Part shown: positions 1 to 8,968 of the stretch, one piece after another
How the letters are laid out: each line of letters begins with the position of its first letter
How positions within the stretch are numbered: the stretch's first letter is position 1
Assembly: GCA_021442595.1 (NCBI GenBank)
Contig: JABUST010000182.1
Coordinates: 1-54,492, forward strand
Reading direction: 5' to 3'
Source: Lachnospiraceae bacterium
Lineage (GTDB): Bacteria > Bacillota > Clostridia > Lachnospirales > Bianqueaceae
Length of the DNA stretch: 54,492 nucleotides
Made by a program: the position numbers and the translations under genes
Notes under the pieces: model-generated
Told to the model about the DNA's origin: nothing
The model's database searches: none
Seen by the model: the letters and a program-made list of their open reading frames with translations, nothing else

Positions 1-77
1 ATCTGGTTCCTTGCTTTGGAACTGTTTATCTCTTGGATGGTCTTATGATACCGCAGGTCCACAGAATCCGCAAGCAT
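1..77 (-). CDS. possible 5' end of an unrecognised gene running off the window
   Basis: An ATG at 77 opens a frame with no stop for 25 codons to the window edge. A GGAAAG stretch lies about 9 nt upstream, so a start is plausible. The peptide begins MLADSVDLRYHK and I do not recognise it. It lies downstream of the recombinase gene on the same strand, so it could be the next gene of that operon. With so little sequence, chance cannot be excluded. Confidence 0.25.
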   Translation of the reverse strand, partial: MLADSVDLRYHKTIQEINSSKARNQ

Positions 78-168
78 GCTCCGTCACTTTCCATAATATT
101 TATATCAAAATTTGCATTTCGCTGTGTATTATGCACAATATTTCGTTCGTTTCACTCAAAATCAGGAT

Positions 169-1281
169 TCATACCTTCTTTTGAATGACTACGTCCTCAT
201 GACTCTCTTCCTTTCCGCCGGCCTCTTCCGGCTGGCTTCCGTACAGATACAGTTCTCCCGTTTTGGCCCGGTGTTCTTCTTCAATGGCCGCATAGTGCTG
301 CTGGGTGGTGTTGACGCTCTTGTGTCCCAGGGCATCTGCTACCAGGCGAATGTCGCCTGTGGCATTATACAGGGCAGTTCCGTAGGTCCTGCGAAGGGTG
401 TGGGGGTGCAAAGTCTGTCCTCCCTGAAGCTCCAGGTTGGCATCTCCGTACTTCCTGAGCATTTCTTCCACAGACCTTACCGCCATGCGTTTCTTTCTGT
501 TAGACAGGAACAGGGCAGGCTCCTCCTTACCTTTTTCCAGATAATTGGGCCGCTCTAAAGAGATATAGTCCGACAGAGCCTTCCGCACATCTTCGTTAAA
601 GTACACCTGCTCCACATTTCCTCCCTTGCGGACCACGGTGATGTTGCCTACCTTGAAATCAATATCCTGTATATCCAGGCCCACCAGCTCCGACACGCGG
701 ATGCCGGTACCCAGAAAAAGGGTCACAATGGCGGTGTCTCTCAGCTGGGAACGAACGGTGAAAGCATTGGACCGGTCGGATCCTGAATTGCTCACCTCCA
801 CGCCATGGAGCAGATCGGACACATCGTCCTTATTCAGCCGCTTGATGCCCTTTTCCTTAATGGAGGGCTTCTCTGCGGCTTCCACCGGGTTGGCCTTCAG
901 AGCCTTGGTAATGGTCACTTCATACTTAAAATAACTGGACAGGGCGCTGAGGGTCCGCTTGCGGGCGGCGGCGCCAGCCCCCTTCTTTTCCACCAGATGG
1001 GCCTGATACTCATCGATGTCCATGTATGTCAGATTCTCAATGCAGGAAAAAGGAATATCCTGCTCCTGCATATCCTTGTACAGAGGATTGGCGCTGCGAA
1101 TATATTTCATGAAATTCAGCAGCTCTCCGGTATAGGCCAGGCAGGTCCGGATGGCCTTACTGTTGACGATGCGGTTGATGTAGGCCCGCATGTACCGGGG
1201 CAGCAGGACCTTCTGGCTCTCCAGCTTCTCCCGATATTGCCGGTTGGTTTCTTTATAGTAATCCGATTTAAATTCAGCCAT
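169..1281 (-). CDS. tyrosine recombinase (XerC/XerD family)
   Basis: A 370-residue site-specific recombinase that would cut and rejoin DNA through a phosphotyrosine. The N-terminal SAM-like core-binding region covers about residues 25-135 and the catalytic domain about 150-340. The catalytic set is visible: Arg195 (TGIRVSEL), Lys219 (VVRKGGN), His294 and Arg297 (HTLRRTYG), His320 (LGHKS) and nucleophile Tyr330 (QQHYAAI). It is longer than the roughly 300 residues of typical XerC/D because of extra residues at both ends. The ATG overlaps the 3' end of the phosphatase gene by 8 bp, so the two are co-translated. No phage or transposon genes flank it, so a house-keeping or orphan recombinase is likelier than an active element; its target site is unknown. 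Confidence 0.88.
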   Translation of the reverse strand: MAEFKSDYYKETNRQYREKLESQKVLLPRYMRAYINRIVNSKAIRTCLAYTGELLNFMKYIRSANPLYKDMQEQDIPFSCIENLTYMDIDEYQAHLVEKKGAGAAARKRTLSALSSYFKYEVTITKALKANPVEAAEKPSIKEKGIKRLNKDDVSDLLHGVEVSNSGSDRSNAFTVRSQLRDTAIVTLFLGTGIRVSELVGLDIQDIDFKVGNITVVRKGGNVEQVYFNEDVRKALSDYISLERPNYLEKGKEEPALFLSNRKKRMAVRSVEEMLRKYGDANLELQGGQTLHPHTLRRTYGTALYNATGDIRLVADALGHKSVNTTQQHYAAIEEEHRAKTGELYLYGSQPEEAGGKEESHEDVVIQKKV

Positions 1282-1873
1282 GCTCTTCCTTCCCGTTCTT
1301 CAGCAGTCTTTGTACATCCTTCGTCAGTTCCGTCACCACGCAATTTCCCGTCAGGTTGCTCCAGTGTTCCTTCAGGGGGGTCCCCCGAATGAGGCTCATG
1401 AGGGCGCAGTTCATGCACCCGTGCCCGGACACCAGAACGCTTTTCCCCTCCTCCAGAGCCGGGAGAAGCTCTTCCCTGAGAAAGCTCTCGCAGCGGGCAT
1501 AGAGCTCCTCAAAGCTTTCGCCCCCTTCCAGCCTGGTGTAATGGACCGGATCCTGAAACAGAGGCGTGACCGGGTGATCCTGCACCGTAAAATAATCCTT
1601 CATGCCTTCATAAATGCCAAAGCTCATCTCCATGAGCCGCTCGTCCGAGACGATGGGGACCCGGTCCTCTCCCAGATACAGCTCCGCGGTCTCCAGGGCA
1701 CGCCGCAGAGGAGAGCTGTAGCACAGGTCAATATTGACCCGGCTGTTTTTTCCTGCTTTCCGGGCCATGTCCCGGCCGGCGTTGCTCAGAGGAATGTCCG
1801 TCTGCCCCTGCAATTTGTGTTCTATATTCCAGTCGGTCTGACCGTGGCGGATAATATACAGCTTTCCCGTCAT
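1274..1873 (-). CDS. histidine phosphatase family protein (phosphoglycerate mutase-like)
   Basis: About 199 residues of the histidine phosphatase superfamily. The phospho-accepting RHG motif is at residues 9-11 (IIRHGQTDWN). The downstream acid region (EMSFGIYEG) and the second catalytic His (VSGHGC) are present. Small members of this family hydrolyse phosphate esters (cobalamin phosphatase, sugar-phosphate or general phosphatases); the sequence does not decide the substrate. The start at 1873 was chosen over an in-frame ATG at 1918 because it makes an ATGA overlap with the stop of the MFS gene and places RHG near the N-terminus as usual. Confidence 0.85.
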   Translation of the reverse strand: MTGKLYIIRHGQTDWNIEHKLQGQTDIPLSNAGRDMARKAGKNSRVNIDLCYSSPLRRALETAELYLGEDRVPIVSDERLMEMSFGIYEGMKDYFTVQDHPVTPLFQDPVHYTRLEGGESFEELYARCESFLREELLPALEEGKSVLVSGHGCMNCALMSLIRGTPLKEHWSNLTGNCVVTELTKDVQRLLKNGKEEHG

Positions 1874-3006
1874 GCTGTCTTCTTTCTGTCCTTGAATAAA
1901 AGTGCAGCCGCAAAGCACACCATACCCAGACAGGGAATGGTGATCATACCCATGCCTGCTCTCAGGCTGACATTTTCTGATACCGCGCCAATGATGACCT
2001 GCATGATGATGTTGGCCAAACTGGCCACCGGCAGCATCACTCCCATGCCGGCGGGCGTCATCATGTTGCCCGCATCGGAGACGGCGGTGGGGTTCAGTCC
2101 CGCTATGCTCAATGCAAAGGCAAAGAGCAGCAGGGGCGATAGAATCTGTCCGCTGAACAGCATCATACCTGTGTAAAATACAAAGCAGCCAATACTCATC
2201 AACAAAAGGACCCGGTGTTTGTTCTTAACGGGGAACACAAAGGCAAGCAGGAAACGGACTGCCAGCATGGTGCCCCACATGATGCTGACGGTAAAGGGGC
2301 TGACAGCGGGACTGATAAGTCCTGTGTCCTTGAAATAGGTGACCACCCATCCGCTGACACTGGATTCGGTACCGTTCTGACAGAAAATCAGACCTGTAAG
2401 CAGCCAGAAATGTCTGTTCTTAAGAAAGCTCCAGTCGATGGCTTTTCGTTTTTCCTTCTTGCTGTCCTCCAGGGGAACGAAAGCAAACAAAAGCCACAGG
2501 ACAAGACCCAAAGTGGCCAGCACGAAGATGCCCGCCATGGAGGAGATCCTTCCTGCCAGCTGCAAAATGAAAGGGGACAGGAAGGCGCCGCAGGCAAAGC
2601 AGCCATGCATGAGGTTCATGCCCTTTGTTCTGTCCGGGACATGGTCCCCCACCAGAATGGTGCAGGTGTTGATGGCGCAGCCCTTGGCCAGACCCACCAT
2701 GAGGAAGCCTCCCAGAAGGGCCGCCACAGCGCCGGTGAGCCCCATAAGGGCGTAGCCTACGGCATAACCTGCTCCCAGAAGGAGAATGGTGGCCCGGGTG
2801 CCCAGGGCCGCAGGAAGAAGGCCCGTGAGAAATCCGGCGGCCAGATTTCCGATATTGAACAGTGACAGCAGGGTCCCCATGAGTTCATAGGAGAAGCCGT
2901 ATTCGGCTTGCAGCTGCGCCACCACGATTCCGGTAGAAACGGAGCAGAGTCCGCTGAGAAAGAAGGATCCCATTCCTGCCTGGCTGCAAAATTTGTTTTG
3001 TTCCAT
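1870..3006 (-). CDS. MFS transporter
   Basis: A 378-residue, strongly hydrophobic protein with about 12 predicted membrane segments split by a charged cytoplasmic loop near residue 185 (PLEDSKKEKRK), the usual 6+6 layout of the major facilitator superfamily. The loop after segment 2 (LPAALGTRATIL) matches the position of the family's signature A, but in weakened form. The substrate cannot be inferred. It is the first gene of a three-gene overlapping operon with a phosphatase and a recombinase. The site before the ATG is weak (AGAG), which may keep expression low. Confidence 0.82.
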   Translation of the reverse strand: MEQNKFCSQAGMGSFFLSGLCSVSTGIVVAQLQAEYGFSYELMGTLLSLFNIGNLAAGFLTGLLPAALGTRATILLLGAGYAVGYALMGLTGAVAALLGGFLMVGLAKGCAINTCTILVGDHVPDRTKGMNLMHGCFACGAFLSPFILQLAGRISSMAGIFVLATLGLVLWLLFAFVPLEDSKKEKRKAIDWSFLKNRHFWLLTGLIFCQNGTESSVSGWVVTYFKDTGLISPAVSPFTVSIMWGTMLAVRFLLAFVFPVKNKHRVLLLMSIGCFVFYTGMMLFSGQILSPLLLFAFALSIAGLNPTAVSDAGNMMTPAGMGVMLPVASLANIIMQVIIGAVSENVSLRAGMGMITIPCLGMVCFAAALLFKDRKKTA

Positions 3007-3142
3007 AATGTGCTCTGTGTACTTTGATCTCAGGTCGATATTCCGGTGATGGGAATCTGATGTTCATGACCTTTCGATAGTTGCATAACAGACATCGTCA
3101 TGATCGCCATCGGTCAATGGCCGCGCCATCCCCATCAAAGGA

Positions 3143-3151
3143 ATTATAGCA
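3143..3151 (-). promoter_or_regulatory. extended -10 promoter for the MFS operon
   Basis: On the minus strand the sequence reads TGC-TATAAT, an extended -10 box with a perfect hexamer, directly after the terminator of the PspC operon. No good -35 is seen 16-18 bp upstream, which extended -10 promoters tolerate. The transcript would carry a leader of about 130 nt before the MFS ATG. Confidence 0.55.
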
Positions 3152-3182
3152 CAAAAAAGAACGGCAGGGTTTTCTCTGCCGT
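3152..3182 (-). terminator. intrinsic terminator of the PspC operon
   Basis: Perfect 7-bp stem ACGGCAG/CTGCCGT (3161-3167 with 3176-3182) and 8-nt loop. On the minus strand it is followed by TCTTTTTTG. It lies about 150 nt after the pspC stop. Confidence 0.82.
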
Positions 3183-3329
3183 CCAAATTACACTCTCAAT
3201 CTTTTTAGGAGGATCTGTCCTCTGCGTGGGTACCACCATAAGATGATATCCTCAACAACAGACATCATCCATAAGATGACGCCATCAAATGATGATGCCG
3301 CCGATCGATGACATCATCCGTAACCTTCC
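3183..3329. repeat. non-coding spacer with short direct repeats
   Basis: Between the pspC stop and its terminator there is no ORF I can support. It holds two near-identical copies of GACATCATCC-TAA (3261-3274 and 3310-3323) and two of CCATAAGATGA (about 3237 and 3269). They give the region a repetitive TGATGAT texture. The role is unknown; it would form the 3' untranslated end of the pspC mRNA. Confidence 0.4.
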
Positions 3330-3527
3330 TTATCCCTCGATAATATTATCTTCGGGGATGATGAACCAGGCCAGCAGATAGGCCAGAATGCCGGCTCCGG
3401 CGAACAGGGAAACCACAGCCCACAGCAGACGGACCACTGTCACATCCACATTGAGGTAGTTGGCAACCCCTGCGCATACACCTGCGATCATCTTGTTGCC
3501 GGTAGAGCGGTACAATTTCTTATCCAT
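3330..3527 (-). CDS. PspC domain-containing small membrane protein
   Basis: 65 residues that are essentially one PspC domain: basic N-terminus (KKLYRSTGN), the conserved glycine-rich turn (MIAGVCAGVANYL), then a hydrophobic segment (about residues 33-56) ending in IIPE. PspC proteins sit in the cytoplasmic membrane and take part in envelope-stress responses; stand-alone short versions are common in Clostridia. AAAGGAG lies 10 nt before the ATG. It follows a second small membrane gene by 21 nt, so the two form one operon ending at the terminator at 3161-3182. Confidence 0.85.
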   Translation of the reverse strand: MDKKLYRSTGNKMIAGVCAGVANYLNVDVTVVRLLWAVVSLFAGAGILAYLLAWFIIPEDNIIEG

Positions 3528-3548
3528 AGTTTTTTTCTCCTTTCAAAA

Positions 3549-3761
3549 TTACCAGATGATAAAGCTGAGGACACCCAGCACCGCCAGTATGACCAGAGCC
3601 GGAATAATCAGCCCTGCAACCACCATAACCACAAGTGCGATGGGCAGGAAGATCAGACGGAAGCAGATTTTGACTGCGCCCCAGGCCATCTTCAGACAAA
3701 TCCTGATCAATCGGCCGAAGATACCGATCATCAGAAATACAAAGAGCAGATACAGTATCAT
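3549..3761 (-). CDS. small two-helix membrane protein, unknown function
   Basis: 70 residues, nearly all hydrophobic. Two membrane helices (about 2-16 and 40-68) are separated by an amphipathic basic stretch (RLIRICLKMAW...KICFR). A strong GGAGGTGG site precedes the ATG. I do not recognise a named family. Its place directly upstream of pspC in one transcript suggests a partner in the same membrane or stress function, which is inference only. Confidence 0.7.
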   Translation of the reverse strand: MILYLLFVFLMIGIFGRLIRICLKMAWGAVKICFRLIFLPIALVVMVVAGLIIPALVILAVLGVLSFIIW

Positions 3762-3827
3762 GTCGCCACCTCCATTCTTCAGAGTTCAAACCCACAGCCT
3801 TATTCATAAGCTTCTGTTTCGTTTGTT

Positions 3828-3846
3828 GGTGACATTATACGTCACC
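3828..3846 (-). promoter_or_regulatory. promoter -10 box inside a palindromic operator-like site
   Basis: The perfect inverted repeat GGTGAC-N7-GTCACC spans 3828-3846. The minus-strand TATAAT (3839-3834) fills its centre, about 70 bp upstream of the 70-residue gene. The -35 region is A-rich and far from consensus. A protein bound here would cover the -10, so repression is the simplest reading. Confidence 0.55.
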
Positions 3847-3901
3847 GACTTCATTGTTTTTACCTTCTGCAGAGGAAAATAAAAAACTTATTTCCCTCCT
3901 T

Positions 3902-3950
3902 TGGGAAAAGGAAAAGCTCCTCAGGTCGTAATTCCCGCCTGATGAAGGAG
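3902..3950 (-). terminator. probable terminator after the topoisomerase A-subunit gene
   Basis: Minus strand: CTCC and CAGG pair with CCTG and GGAG (3938-3950 with 3917-3925) with a bulge, followed by CTTTTCCTTTTCCC. The stem is imperfect and the tract mixed, so efficiency is uncertain. Confidence 0.45.
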
Positions 3951-4051
3951 AATAGTCCTCTTGATAGATCGGCTTTCATCCCGGGCTATGAGCACAGGCC
4001 GGAAACCCAAGCTTATAACCGAGGTTATGATCTTGTGCTTGCGGCGCAAAA

Positions 4052-6331
4052 TCATAGCCTTGCTTTCACACCTTTGGTCTTCCTTTTCAGCAGCTTGATC
4101 CTGTCAGCGGAATATTCCTTTCCTCCATATTCAAAGGGAGAGGATGCGCCGGACACAGGTACGGCCATATCCAGCTCATCCCCGTCGTTCAAAGTTATGA
4201 GGATCGCTCCCATGGTATTTCTGAGCTTGGGAGTGATCTCTGCCTGGTCCAGCCGGGCGAAGAAGCCTGCTGCGGTGTGCAGGATCACCTGGGCCTTCTC
4301 ATTGAAAACAAAGACGCTGAGGACCCTTGCCCCCTCCTTCAATTTAGTGGCATCGCTGATTTTCCGGCTGATGTCAAATTCACTGAAGGGGACAGCCTTG
4401 GCCAGACCATCTGTGGTGATGAATACCAGATGACCTTCCCCGCTGACCGGGAACAGTCCCACCAGATTCTCGCTGCGGCTGTCGTAGCCGGAGATATTAT
4501 CCAGAGGCTGCCCTTTATCCCGCAGCTTACCTGCGGGAATCTCCGAGGTCTTAATGCTGTACATATGACCCGTATCCGTGAAAGCCACCACCTTACTGCG
4601 GTTGGTGGTATGAATGACGGACTTGAATTCCGTATCGCAGGCCTCTTTGTTTTTCTCATAGACAGCTGCATCAATAGAATGAACATAGGCGAAGCGATCC
4701 ATAAGGACCACCACCTCCGTCTCCGGCTCCTCCACCACCTCGATTTGGGCAGGTGCCTCCGTGGTGATCAGGGTCTTTCTGTCTGTACCGTAGGTATCCC
4801 GGATGCGGAGCAGCTCATCCGCAATGGATTTGAACATGACCCCATCATCCGACAGCATCAACTCCAGATGATCGATCTTCTTTTTCAATTCCTTCTGCTC
4901 GCTCATGAGGGCTTTGATCTCCAGACCGATGAGCTTGGACAGACGCATTTCCAGAATAGCGGTAGCCTGAGCTTCACTGAAACGGAACTTTTCTGCCTGG
5001 CTTCTGGCAATCTTGGTCTTGATGTTGATGCCTTCCGTATTGCCGGTCATGAGGCATTTCTTTGCTTGGGCCACGTTGGAGGAGCCTCTGAGTACGGCGA
5101 TGATGGTGTCGATGACATCCACCGCCAGGATCAGGCCGTCCACCACTTCGGCTCTGGCCCTGGCCTTTCCAAGCAGATGCCTGGTCCGACGGGTGGTTAC
5201 CTCGTACTGGAAATTCCAGAAGGCATCCAGCATATCCTTCAGGGACATGATGGCGGGCTTCCCGTCGGAGATGACCAGGTTGGAAACCGGGAAGGTGTCC
5301 TCCAGCTTGGTCTTCTTGTACAGAATATTCTTGATGCGCTCTGCGTCCTCATCGGCTCCGTGCTTCAGCTCCAGGACCAGACGGATCCCCTCCCGGGAGG
5401 ATTGGTTGGAGATATCGGAGATCTGGGTGAGGATCTTGCTCTCCACCAGAGAAGCCACATCCAGAAGAAACTTCTCGATGCCCTGCCCCACCATAGTATA
5501 GGGAATCTCCGTGATGACCAAGGCGCTTTTTCCGCCCTTCATTTTTTCGATCTCTACCTTGCCCCGGATGCGGATCCTGCCTTCACCGGTTTCATAGATG
5601 TCCGCCAGTTCCTCCCGGTTGGCCACAACGCCTCCTGTGGGGAAGTCGGGCCCCTTGAGTATCTCCAGCAATTCCTCGGTGGAAGCCCCCCTGTGCTGTT
5701 CAAAATACAGTGCGGCATCAATGGTTTCCCTCAGGTTGTGGGGGGGGATACTGGTGGTCATGCCCACGGCAATACCCTCGCTGCCGTTGATGAGGGCCAT
5801 AGGCAGCTTGCAGGGCAGCACAGAGGCTTCATTCTCCGTGGCATCAAAGTTGGGGATCAGATCAATGGTATCTTCCTTCAGCCCCTCCAGATACACATCC
5901 TCGGTAAATCTGGTCAGACGGGCCTCCGTATATCGCATGGCGGCGGCTCCGTCTCCTTCTATGGAACCGAAGTTTCCGTGGCCGTCCACCAGGGGCACAT
6001 TCCCCTTGAAATCCTGAGCCATGACCGTCATGGCGCCGTAAATGGAGGAGTCTCCGTGGGGGTGATACTTACCCATGGTGTCTCCCACGATGCGGGCCGA
6101 CTTTCTGTAAGGCTTATCGGAAGCAGTCCCCAGCTCGCTCATGTCGTAGAGGATTCTGCGCTGGACCGGCTTCAGACCATCCCGGACATCCGGTACGGCC
6201 CTGGACACGATGACGCTCATGGAATAGTCCAGGTAATTTTTGCGCATGGTCTCCACAAAATCCGCCTCGATGATCCTCTCCCGGGTCTGCTCCAGGTCCA
6301 GCTGCAGCTGTTCGTTCTTTTTCTTGGCCAT
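4052..6331 (-). CDS. parC: type IIA DNA topoisomerase subunit A (ParC-like)
   Basis: 759 residues. The breakage-reunion domain shows SRAVPDVRDGLKPVQRR, GKYHPHGDSS and the active-site tyrosine in AAMRYTEARL, followed by a coiled-coil tail and a partial beta-pinwheel. It cuts and passes duplex DNA with subunit B. The canonical GyrA box (QRRGGKG-type, needed for wrapping and negative supercoiling) is not found in the C-terminal domain. It is also not beside dnaA/recF, so a topoisomerase IV-like decatenase is favoured over gyrase. Only 16 nt separate its ATG from the B-subunit stop, with AGGATAGG as binding site. A second gyrase A annotation remains possible. Confidence 0.85.
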   Translation of the reverse strand: MAKKKNEQLQLDLEQTRERIIEADFVETMRKNYLDYSMSVIVSRAVPDVRDGLKPVQRRILYDMSELGTASDKPYRKSARIVGDTMGKYHPHGDSSIYGAMTVMAQDFKGNVPLVDGHGNFGSIEGDGAAAMRYTEARLTRFTEDVYLEGLKEDTIDLIPNFDATENEASVLPCKLPMALINGSEGIAVGMTTSIPPHNLRETIDAALYFEQHRGASTEELLEILKGPDFPTGGVVANREELADIYETGEGRIRIRGKVEIEKMKGGKSALVITEIPYTMVGQGIEKFLLDVASLVESKILTQISDISNQSSREGIRLVLELKHGADEDAERIKNILYKKTKLEDTFPVSNLVISDGKPAIMSLKDMLDAFWNFQYEVTTRRTRHLLGKARARAEVVDGLILAVDVIDTIIAVLRGSSNVAQAKKCLMTGNTEGINIKTKIARSQAEKFRFSEAQATAILEMRLSKLIGLEIKALMSEQKELKKKIDHLELMLSDDGVMFKSIADELLRIRDTYGTDRKTLITTEAPAQIEVVEEPETEVVVLMDRFAYVHSIDAAVYEKNKEACDTEFKSVIHTTNRSKVVAFTDTGHMYSIKTSEIPAGKLRDKGQPLDNISGYDSRSENLVGLFPVSGEGHLVFITTDGLAKAVPFSEFDISRKISDATKLKEGARVLSVFVFNEKAQVILHTAAGFFARLDQAEITPKLRNTMGAILITLNDGDELDMAVPVSGASSPFEYGGKEYSADRIKLLKRKTKGVKARL

Positions 6332-6347
6332 TCTATGTTCCTATCCT

Positions 6348-8309
6348 TTACACATCCAGCGTAGCTTCCAGGGCGCTCCCGAAGATGAAGTCTCGGCGGG
6401 GCCCCACCTCGCTGCCCATGAGGAGCCCTGTGGTCTCGGAGGCCAGCCGGGCATCATTGATGGAAATCCGCTGCAGCACTCTGGTCCGGGGATCCATGGT
6501 GGTCTCCCTCAGCTGTTCTGCATCCATCTCTCCCAGACCTTTGTAGCGCTGGAGAGTAAAGTTCTTGTGGTTCTTTCTGTATTTCTCCAAAGCGGCGTCA
6601 TCATAAAGATATTCTCCCTCGTCGCCACCGGAAAGATTGCTTTCTTTGCCGCGGCTGCTTCCTTTGGCCGGGATGACCTTGTACAGGGGCGGCATGGCCA
6701 GATAGACATGTCCCGTGGTGATCAGTTCCGGGAAGAAGCGGTAGAACAGGGTCAGGCAGAGAGTGGAAATGTGAGCACCATCCACGTCTGCATCGGCCAT
6801 GATGATGATCTTGTCATAGCGCAGCTTGGAGATGTCAAAGTCATTGCCGTAGCCCTCGCTGAAGCCGCAGCCGAAGGCGTAGATCATGGTCTTGATCTCC
6901 GCATTGGCCAGGATCTTGTCCATGGAAGCCTTCTCCACATTCAGGATCTTGCCCCGGATGGGCAGGATGGCCTGGTACATTCTGTCTCTGGCCATCTTGG
7001 CGCTGCCCCCGGCGGAATCTCCCTCTACGATGAAGATCTCGCACTTAGAGGCGTCCTTGGATTCGCAGTTGGCCAGCTTGCCGTTGGAGTCAAAGGAGAA
7101 CTTGCTCTTGGTCTGGAGGACGGAGCTTCTGGCTTTTTCCTCAGCCTTTCGGACCTTGGCGGCCTTCTCGGCACAGGACAGCACAGCCTTCAGGTCCCCC
7201 AGATTTTTATCAAAGTGGAGCTGGATCTTGTCTCCGGTGACCTTAGCCACGGCCTTGGCCACCTCCGGGTTATCCAGCTTGGTCTTGGTCTGCCCCTCGA
7301 AGCGGGGATCATGGACCTTGACAGAGATGACGGCGGTCATGCCGCTGCGGATCTCGTTTCCTGTGAAGCTCTGGTCCTTCTCCTTCAGCATACCGATCTG
7401 CCGGGCATAGGAGTTCATGACCTGGGTATAGGCGGTCTTGAAGCCGGTGAGATGTGTGCCACCCTCGGGGTTGGATATGTTGTTGGTAAAGCCCAGGACA
7501 GTCTCGTGGAACTCGGTGGTGTACTGGAAGGCCACATTCACCTCTGTGCCCTCAAAGCTGCCGCTGAACTCCACAATATCTCCGATCTTCTCCTCGTTTT
7601 TAGTCAGATCACGGATGAAGCCCGTGAGACCCTCCGGTTCGTGGAAGGTGACCGTTTCCGATGCGCCCTTGCGCAGGTCGCTGAATACGATGGTGAGAGC
7701 AGGATTCAGATAGCAGGTCTCATGGAGCCGGGACTTAATGTCCTCCGCTCCGAATTTGGTCTTCTCGAAGATCTCCGGATCCGGGGCAAAGGTAATTCTG
7801 GTACCGGTGACGGCGGCGGGGATCTTTTTGCGCTTGGGCAAAAGTCCATCCACCAGCTCCTCCACAGGGATGCCCCTCTCATACCGGTCATGCCAGATAT
7901 ATCCGTCCCGGGAAATCTCTACGTCAAAATAGGCGCTGAGGGCATTGACCACAGAGGAACCTACGCCGTGAAGACCGCCGGCCACTTTATATACATCGTT
8001 GTCGAACTTGCCTCCGGCATGGAGGGTGGTGAACACCAGACGGGCGGCGCTCATGCCCTTGGCATGCATGCCTACGGGAATGCCCCGTCCTTCGTCCTCC
8101 ACGGTGCATCCTTCGTCATGAAGGGTGACCCGGATGGTGCTGCCGAAACCCGCCAGATGTTCGTCCACGGAGTTGTCCACGATCTCGTAGACCAGGTGGT
8201 TCAGTCCCCGGGTCCCGGTGGATCCGATGTACATACCGGGTCTCACCCTGACCGCCTCCAGCCCCTCCAGGACGGCGATGGCTTTTTCGTCGTACTTTTT
8301 ATTAGCCAT
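6348..8309 (-). CDS. parE: type IIA DNA topoisomerase subunit B (ParE-like)
   Basis: 653 residues. It has a GHKL ATPase domain ([27 protein letters not shown]), a transducer domain with QTKTKL, and a Toprim domain (IVEGDSAGG, then ADADVDGAH for metal binding). The C-terminal tail contains QRYKGLGEM and ends in an RRDFI-type motif. It supplies ATP-driven strand passage to the A subunit encoded next. The ATG overlaps the stop of the upstream acetyltransferase gene (TAATG), so synthesis is coupled. ParE versus GyrB cannot be settled from B alone; the call rests on the A-subunit tail and the locus. Confidence 0.85.
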   Translation of the reverse strand: MANKKYDEKAIAVLEGLEAVRVRPGMYIGSTGTRGLNHLVYEIVDNSVDEHLAGFGSTIRVTLHDEGCTVEDEGRGIPVGMHAKGMSAARLVFTTLHAGGKFDNDVYKVAGGLHGVGSSVVNALSAYFDVEISRDGYIWHDRYERGIPVEELVDGLLPKRKKIPAAVTGTRITFAPDPEIFEKTKFGAEDIKSRLHETCYLNPALTIVFSDLRKGASETVTFHEPEGLTGFIRDLTKNEEKIGDIVEFSGSFEGTEVNVAFQYTTEFHETVLGFTNNISNPEGGTHLTGFKTAYTQVMNSYARQIGMLKEKDQSFTGNEIRSGMTAVISVKVHDPRFEGQTKTKLDNPEVAKAVAKVTGDKIQLHFDKNLGDLKAVLSCAEKAAKVRKAEEKARSSVLQTKSKFSFDSNGKLANCESKDASKCEIFIVEGDSAGGSAKMARDRMYQAILPIRGKILNVEKASMDKILANAEIKTMIYAFGCGFSEGYGNDFDISKLRYDKIIIMADADVDGAHISTLCLTLFYRFFPELITTGHVYLAMPPLYKVIPAKGSSRGKESNLSGGDEGEYLYDDAALEKYRKNHKNFTLQRYKGLGEMDAEQLRETTMDPRTRVLQRISINDARLASETTGLLMGSEVGPRRDFIFGSALEATLDV

Positions 8310-8884
8310 TAGTTCATCTCTTTCTTCAAAAATCTCACGGTTGGCTGATCATCCACATGATCGCCGATGATCTTCTCCATCCAGATCATGTGATACCAGC
8401 GGCCGAACTTATACCCGCAGTTGGAAAATCTCCCCACCAAGGTGAAGCCCATGTGTTCATGAAATTCCGCGCTGGTCCGGGTAAGGTACTCATCCTCCTG
8501 CTCCGGATATCCGATGCAGGCATACATGTTGACGATGCCCATGTCCCTGAGGGCAGCTTCCAGAGCCTCGTACAGCTGTCTCCCGGCTCCCCGTCCCCGG
8601 AGCTCCCGGTCTATATATACGGTGGTCTCCACGGCCCAGTCATAGGCTGCCCGGGTCTTGAAGGTCCCGGCGTAGGCATATCCCACAGGCCTTCCCTCCA
8701 GCTCCGCCACCAGATAGGGATATTTCTCCATGATCTTTGCCATACGGTCTCTGAATTCCTTTACGGTAGGCACCTCATATTCGAAGGTGATGACCGTATG
8801 CTCCACATAATAGGCATAGATTCTTTGCAGCGCTTTTGCGTCCTCCAGAGAGGCAGGACGAATGATGACGGAAGTTTGTTCCAT
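8309..8884 (-). CDS. GNAT N-acetyltransferase (phosphinothricin acetyltransferase-like)
   Basis: 191 residues with the GNAT fold. The N-terminal part (RPASLEDAKALQRIY) is followed by the acetyl-CoA loop ELRGRGAGRQLYEAL and a C-terminal half (HEHMGFTLVGRF...GYKFGRWYHMIWM) that is diagnostic of the Pat/Bar subfamily. Chromosomal members acetylate methionine sulfoximine, methionine sulfone or similar amino-acid analogues. The stop shares one base with the topoisomerase B start. The functional link to topology genes is probably only genomic, unless coupling is used to set ParE dosage. Confidence 0.85.
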   Translation of the reverse strand: MEQTSVIIRPASLEDAKALQRIYAYYVEHTVITFEYEVPTVKEFRDRMAKIMEKYPYLVAELEGRPVGYAYAGTFKTRAAYDWAVETTVYIDRELRGRGAGRQLYEALEAALRDMGIVNMYACIGYPEQEDEYLTRTSAEFHEHMGFTLVGRFSNCGYKFGRWYHMIWMEKIIGDHVDDQPTVRFLKKEMN

Positions 8885-8968
8885 TATTTATTCTCCATAG
8901 AGCCCGTAGGCCCGGTCATGTTGAGCAGATCTTCCATGCTGCCGGCATGCTGTCAGGTTACGGCAGGT

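Noticed and set aside
112-1392. Plus-strand frames opposite the recombinase gene
   Set aside because: No recognisable domain; the recombinase catalytic residues are all intact on the other strand.
4052-8309. Naming the topoisomerase pair gyrB-gyrA
   Set aside because: No GyrA box in the A subunit and no dnaA/recF context; kept as a stated alternative only.
4277-8312. Long plus-strand open frames opposite parC and parE (695 and 690 codons)
   Set aside because: They mirror conserved topoisomerase genes, have no family match and arise from the codon bias of the real strand.
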